From Paramacrobiotus richtersi (Eukaryota; Tardigrada; Eutardigrada; Parachela; Macrobiotidae), in contig JAQGAU010000335.1 in the NCBI GenBank assembly GCA_034698045.1, forward strand, positions 1 to 30,766: a DNA stretch of 30,766 bases, written 5' to 3'. The notes below the pieces were generated by a model, which worked only from the letters and a program-made list of their open reading frames with translations, was not told the origin of the DNA and made no database searches. Shown piece after piece: positions 29,139-30,766 of the stretch (position 1 is the stretch's first letter; every line of letters begins with the position of its first letter). The translations under genes were made by a program, and so were the position numbers.

Positions 29139-30575
29139 TACTGAATTAGAGCCACATCAATGAAATCCTCACTAGAATTTTCTAGTAGCATCATTTATGC
29201 TTATTTTACTCTTGCGGACGCGCGGTTTGAGCCGGAAGAAAAACCTGCAAATTAAATAGCATGTGAGTCGGTTTCCGAGTATGAGGAATCCCATTATGAA
29301 TGACATTGCTTTTCCGCTGTGGTTTTTGGCTAGTCAGATTTTGATATTACGGAGTGGCCGAGTGTATTTATTACTGAGTTCATAGATCTAGAGTTAGATA
29401 TCATAATGCGCAGAAATGTTTCTGCTAGCTTGTCTAACGGGCGGTTTTGATACCCAAATATTTCAGAATTATTGGTAATGACCGTGATCAGACCCTTGCG
29501 CACACTTTGCTCTGTGATCGTACAACGAACGAACTTTTTTCGCACATTCAAAGCACTGTTGGATCAAACAGACACCCGTGATCTCAGACATATGGCAGAT
29601 CTTTTATGGGGTGTTTGCTGGTTTCACTAATGGTTGACTTTTGTACAGTTAGCGGAAAAGCCGGAGTGATTGGGCTTTGTGTTGAACTGAACATTTGCCG
29701 TATTCGGTGACTCAAAGTTCCACATTATTGCCGATTTCAAATCAGGATTTAGCGCATCTTGGTAATATTACCGAACCCTAAAAAGAGTTATTTGTTTGTT
29801 GCACCTCCTGTATGCGCACGATATATTTTGGCAAAGAAATCCAAAGTTCGTCAACAACTAAAAGTTCCGCTGGTTCCGTTGATTCCCGTTGGCGGTTCTG
29901 TTCGAAGCGTTAAGTATATGCATTATCGAACTATTATTTAAAAATTCGAACAGACGACCTGCATATAGCGCAACTTATTCGGCGCTCGATGACGGTAAGG
30001 AGCGCTGTTATTTTATATACAGATAACAGAAAGATAACGAGTCCGTGTGTTTGATAAATTTAGCTACATAATTATTAGGACAAGAGAAAGATTCGTTCAC
30101 CTGTATATTTTGCCGTGGTCATTGCAGCTTTCACGTTTTACTCTCGATTTGAATAATCAATCAAGCACTTCGCCGAGCTGTGCTAAATACTTGTGGTGCT
30201 GTTGTTGAAGATCAAAGAAATTAATTTCCTGCACGTACTGTAAAACAAGGCTGGCGGACAAACCGATTGACACCGTTGGACAATTCTTTGTGATCCAGCT
30301 CGTTCAACCGAGATTCAATATGCTGCACCGTGCAGCTGTCTGGCCTTCCATGATAGCAGCACGGAAGGGTCCTAGTAAATCGGTTCATTTTACTGAATAC
30401 TGCCCGCGCGGTTTTGTTCGAATCTCTGAGTAAAGAATTGAACTATTAAATAACGGTTTCCCAGACATAGTACATTAACTGTCGATCTTTAGCGGCGCTC
30501 GATAACTTTGAGCAGTATAGGTAGCCGAAACTACGCATACCAATAACTTTGATCACCAAAAAGCCTGATAATACT
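29139..30575. other. uninterrupted lipocalin spacer
   Basis: No gene. Its parts match, in order, 11160-11800, 13741-13985, 15890-16034 and 24557-24716, so it represents the ancestral unit spacer without insertions. A box resembling the lipocalin promoter (GGCGCTCGAT at 29981-29990) lies mid-spacer with no gene after it. Confidence 0.65.
30494..30511 (+). promoter_or_regulatory. conserved box upstream of lipocalin gene D
   Basis: GGCGCTCGATAACTTTGA, one change from the boxes of genes A and C, 82 bp before the ATG. Confidence 0.45.
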
Positions 30576-30766
30576 ATGGCTGGTTCATACACAGTTCACT
30601 TGCAGTTGTTTCTGATCGGCGGCGGATTGTTAGGTGAGAATCGTTACTTCCGATAATGTCCTTTATCTGCAAATTGACCATTTTTGATTGCATTTTGCAG
30701 GGCTATCGACTGCAGTGCTATGGTCTGGATCGTCAAAAACAGCTCATCTACGAAGCAAACAGCAAA
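30576..30766 (+). CDS. lipocalin-like secreted protein, copy D, 5' part
   Basis: Exon 1 is 30576-30633, again 58 nt, coding signal peptide MAGSYTVHLQLFLIGGGLLG. The intron 30634-30700 (GTGAGA to TTTTGCAG) is 67 nt. Exon 2 begins GLSTAVLWSGSSKTAHLRSK and runs off the window. It matches copies A and C at the splice sites and in LSTA and RSKQQ. No lesion is visible so far. Confidence 0.75.

Overview
This is animal nuclear DNA. The genes are split by mostly short GT-AG introns (about 36 to 280 nt where clearly resolved), and one of them is a p38-type MAP kinase. There are no operons, ribosome binding sites or prokaryotic signals. The retroelement and transposon families (PIF/Harbinger, DIRS-like, LTR with a tRNA-iMet primer site, non-LTR) also fit a metazoan. 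The short introns and moderate GC suggest a compact invertebrate genome; I cannot name the species from sequence alone.

Layout. 1-1135 is the last exon of a gene with a possible C39-like papain-fold domain. 2401-6142 is a 14-exon p38-type MAPK with an altered activation loop (TGH instead of TGY). 6143-7072 is intergenic with a tRNA-derived SINE-like segment. 7073-9858 is a PIF/Harbinger transposon carrying an intact two-exon Myb/SANT partner and a damaged transposase, tail to tail. From 9859 to the right edge lies a tandem array of secreted lipocalin-like genes: A (10072-11097, decayed C-terminus), B (12255-12611, last exon only), C (24717-29138, all exons open) and D (30576 to edge, partial).

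The array is heavily invaded. A DIRS-like gag remnant (about 13986-15889) and an 8.5 kb LTR element (16035-24556, TSD GAAG) sit in the B-C spacer. A 3.3 kb non-LTR element (25377-28638, 12-bp TSD) sits in intron 3 of gene C. A related 3' fragment lies just after remnant B. Because the spacer after gene C is uninterrupted, it acts as an empty-site control that dates and delimits the insertions.

The most unusual object is the LTR element. It has LTRs, a primer binding site and a gag gene with a zinc knuckle, but no recognisable protease, reverse transcriptase, RNase H or integrase. Where pol is expected there is a tandem-repeat region, then a long decayed reading frame that appears to encode a coiled-coil protein with several winged-helix (linker-histone H15-like) repeats, and a small Cys-rich ORF. 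It is probably non-autonomous.
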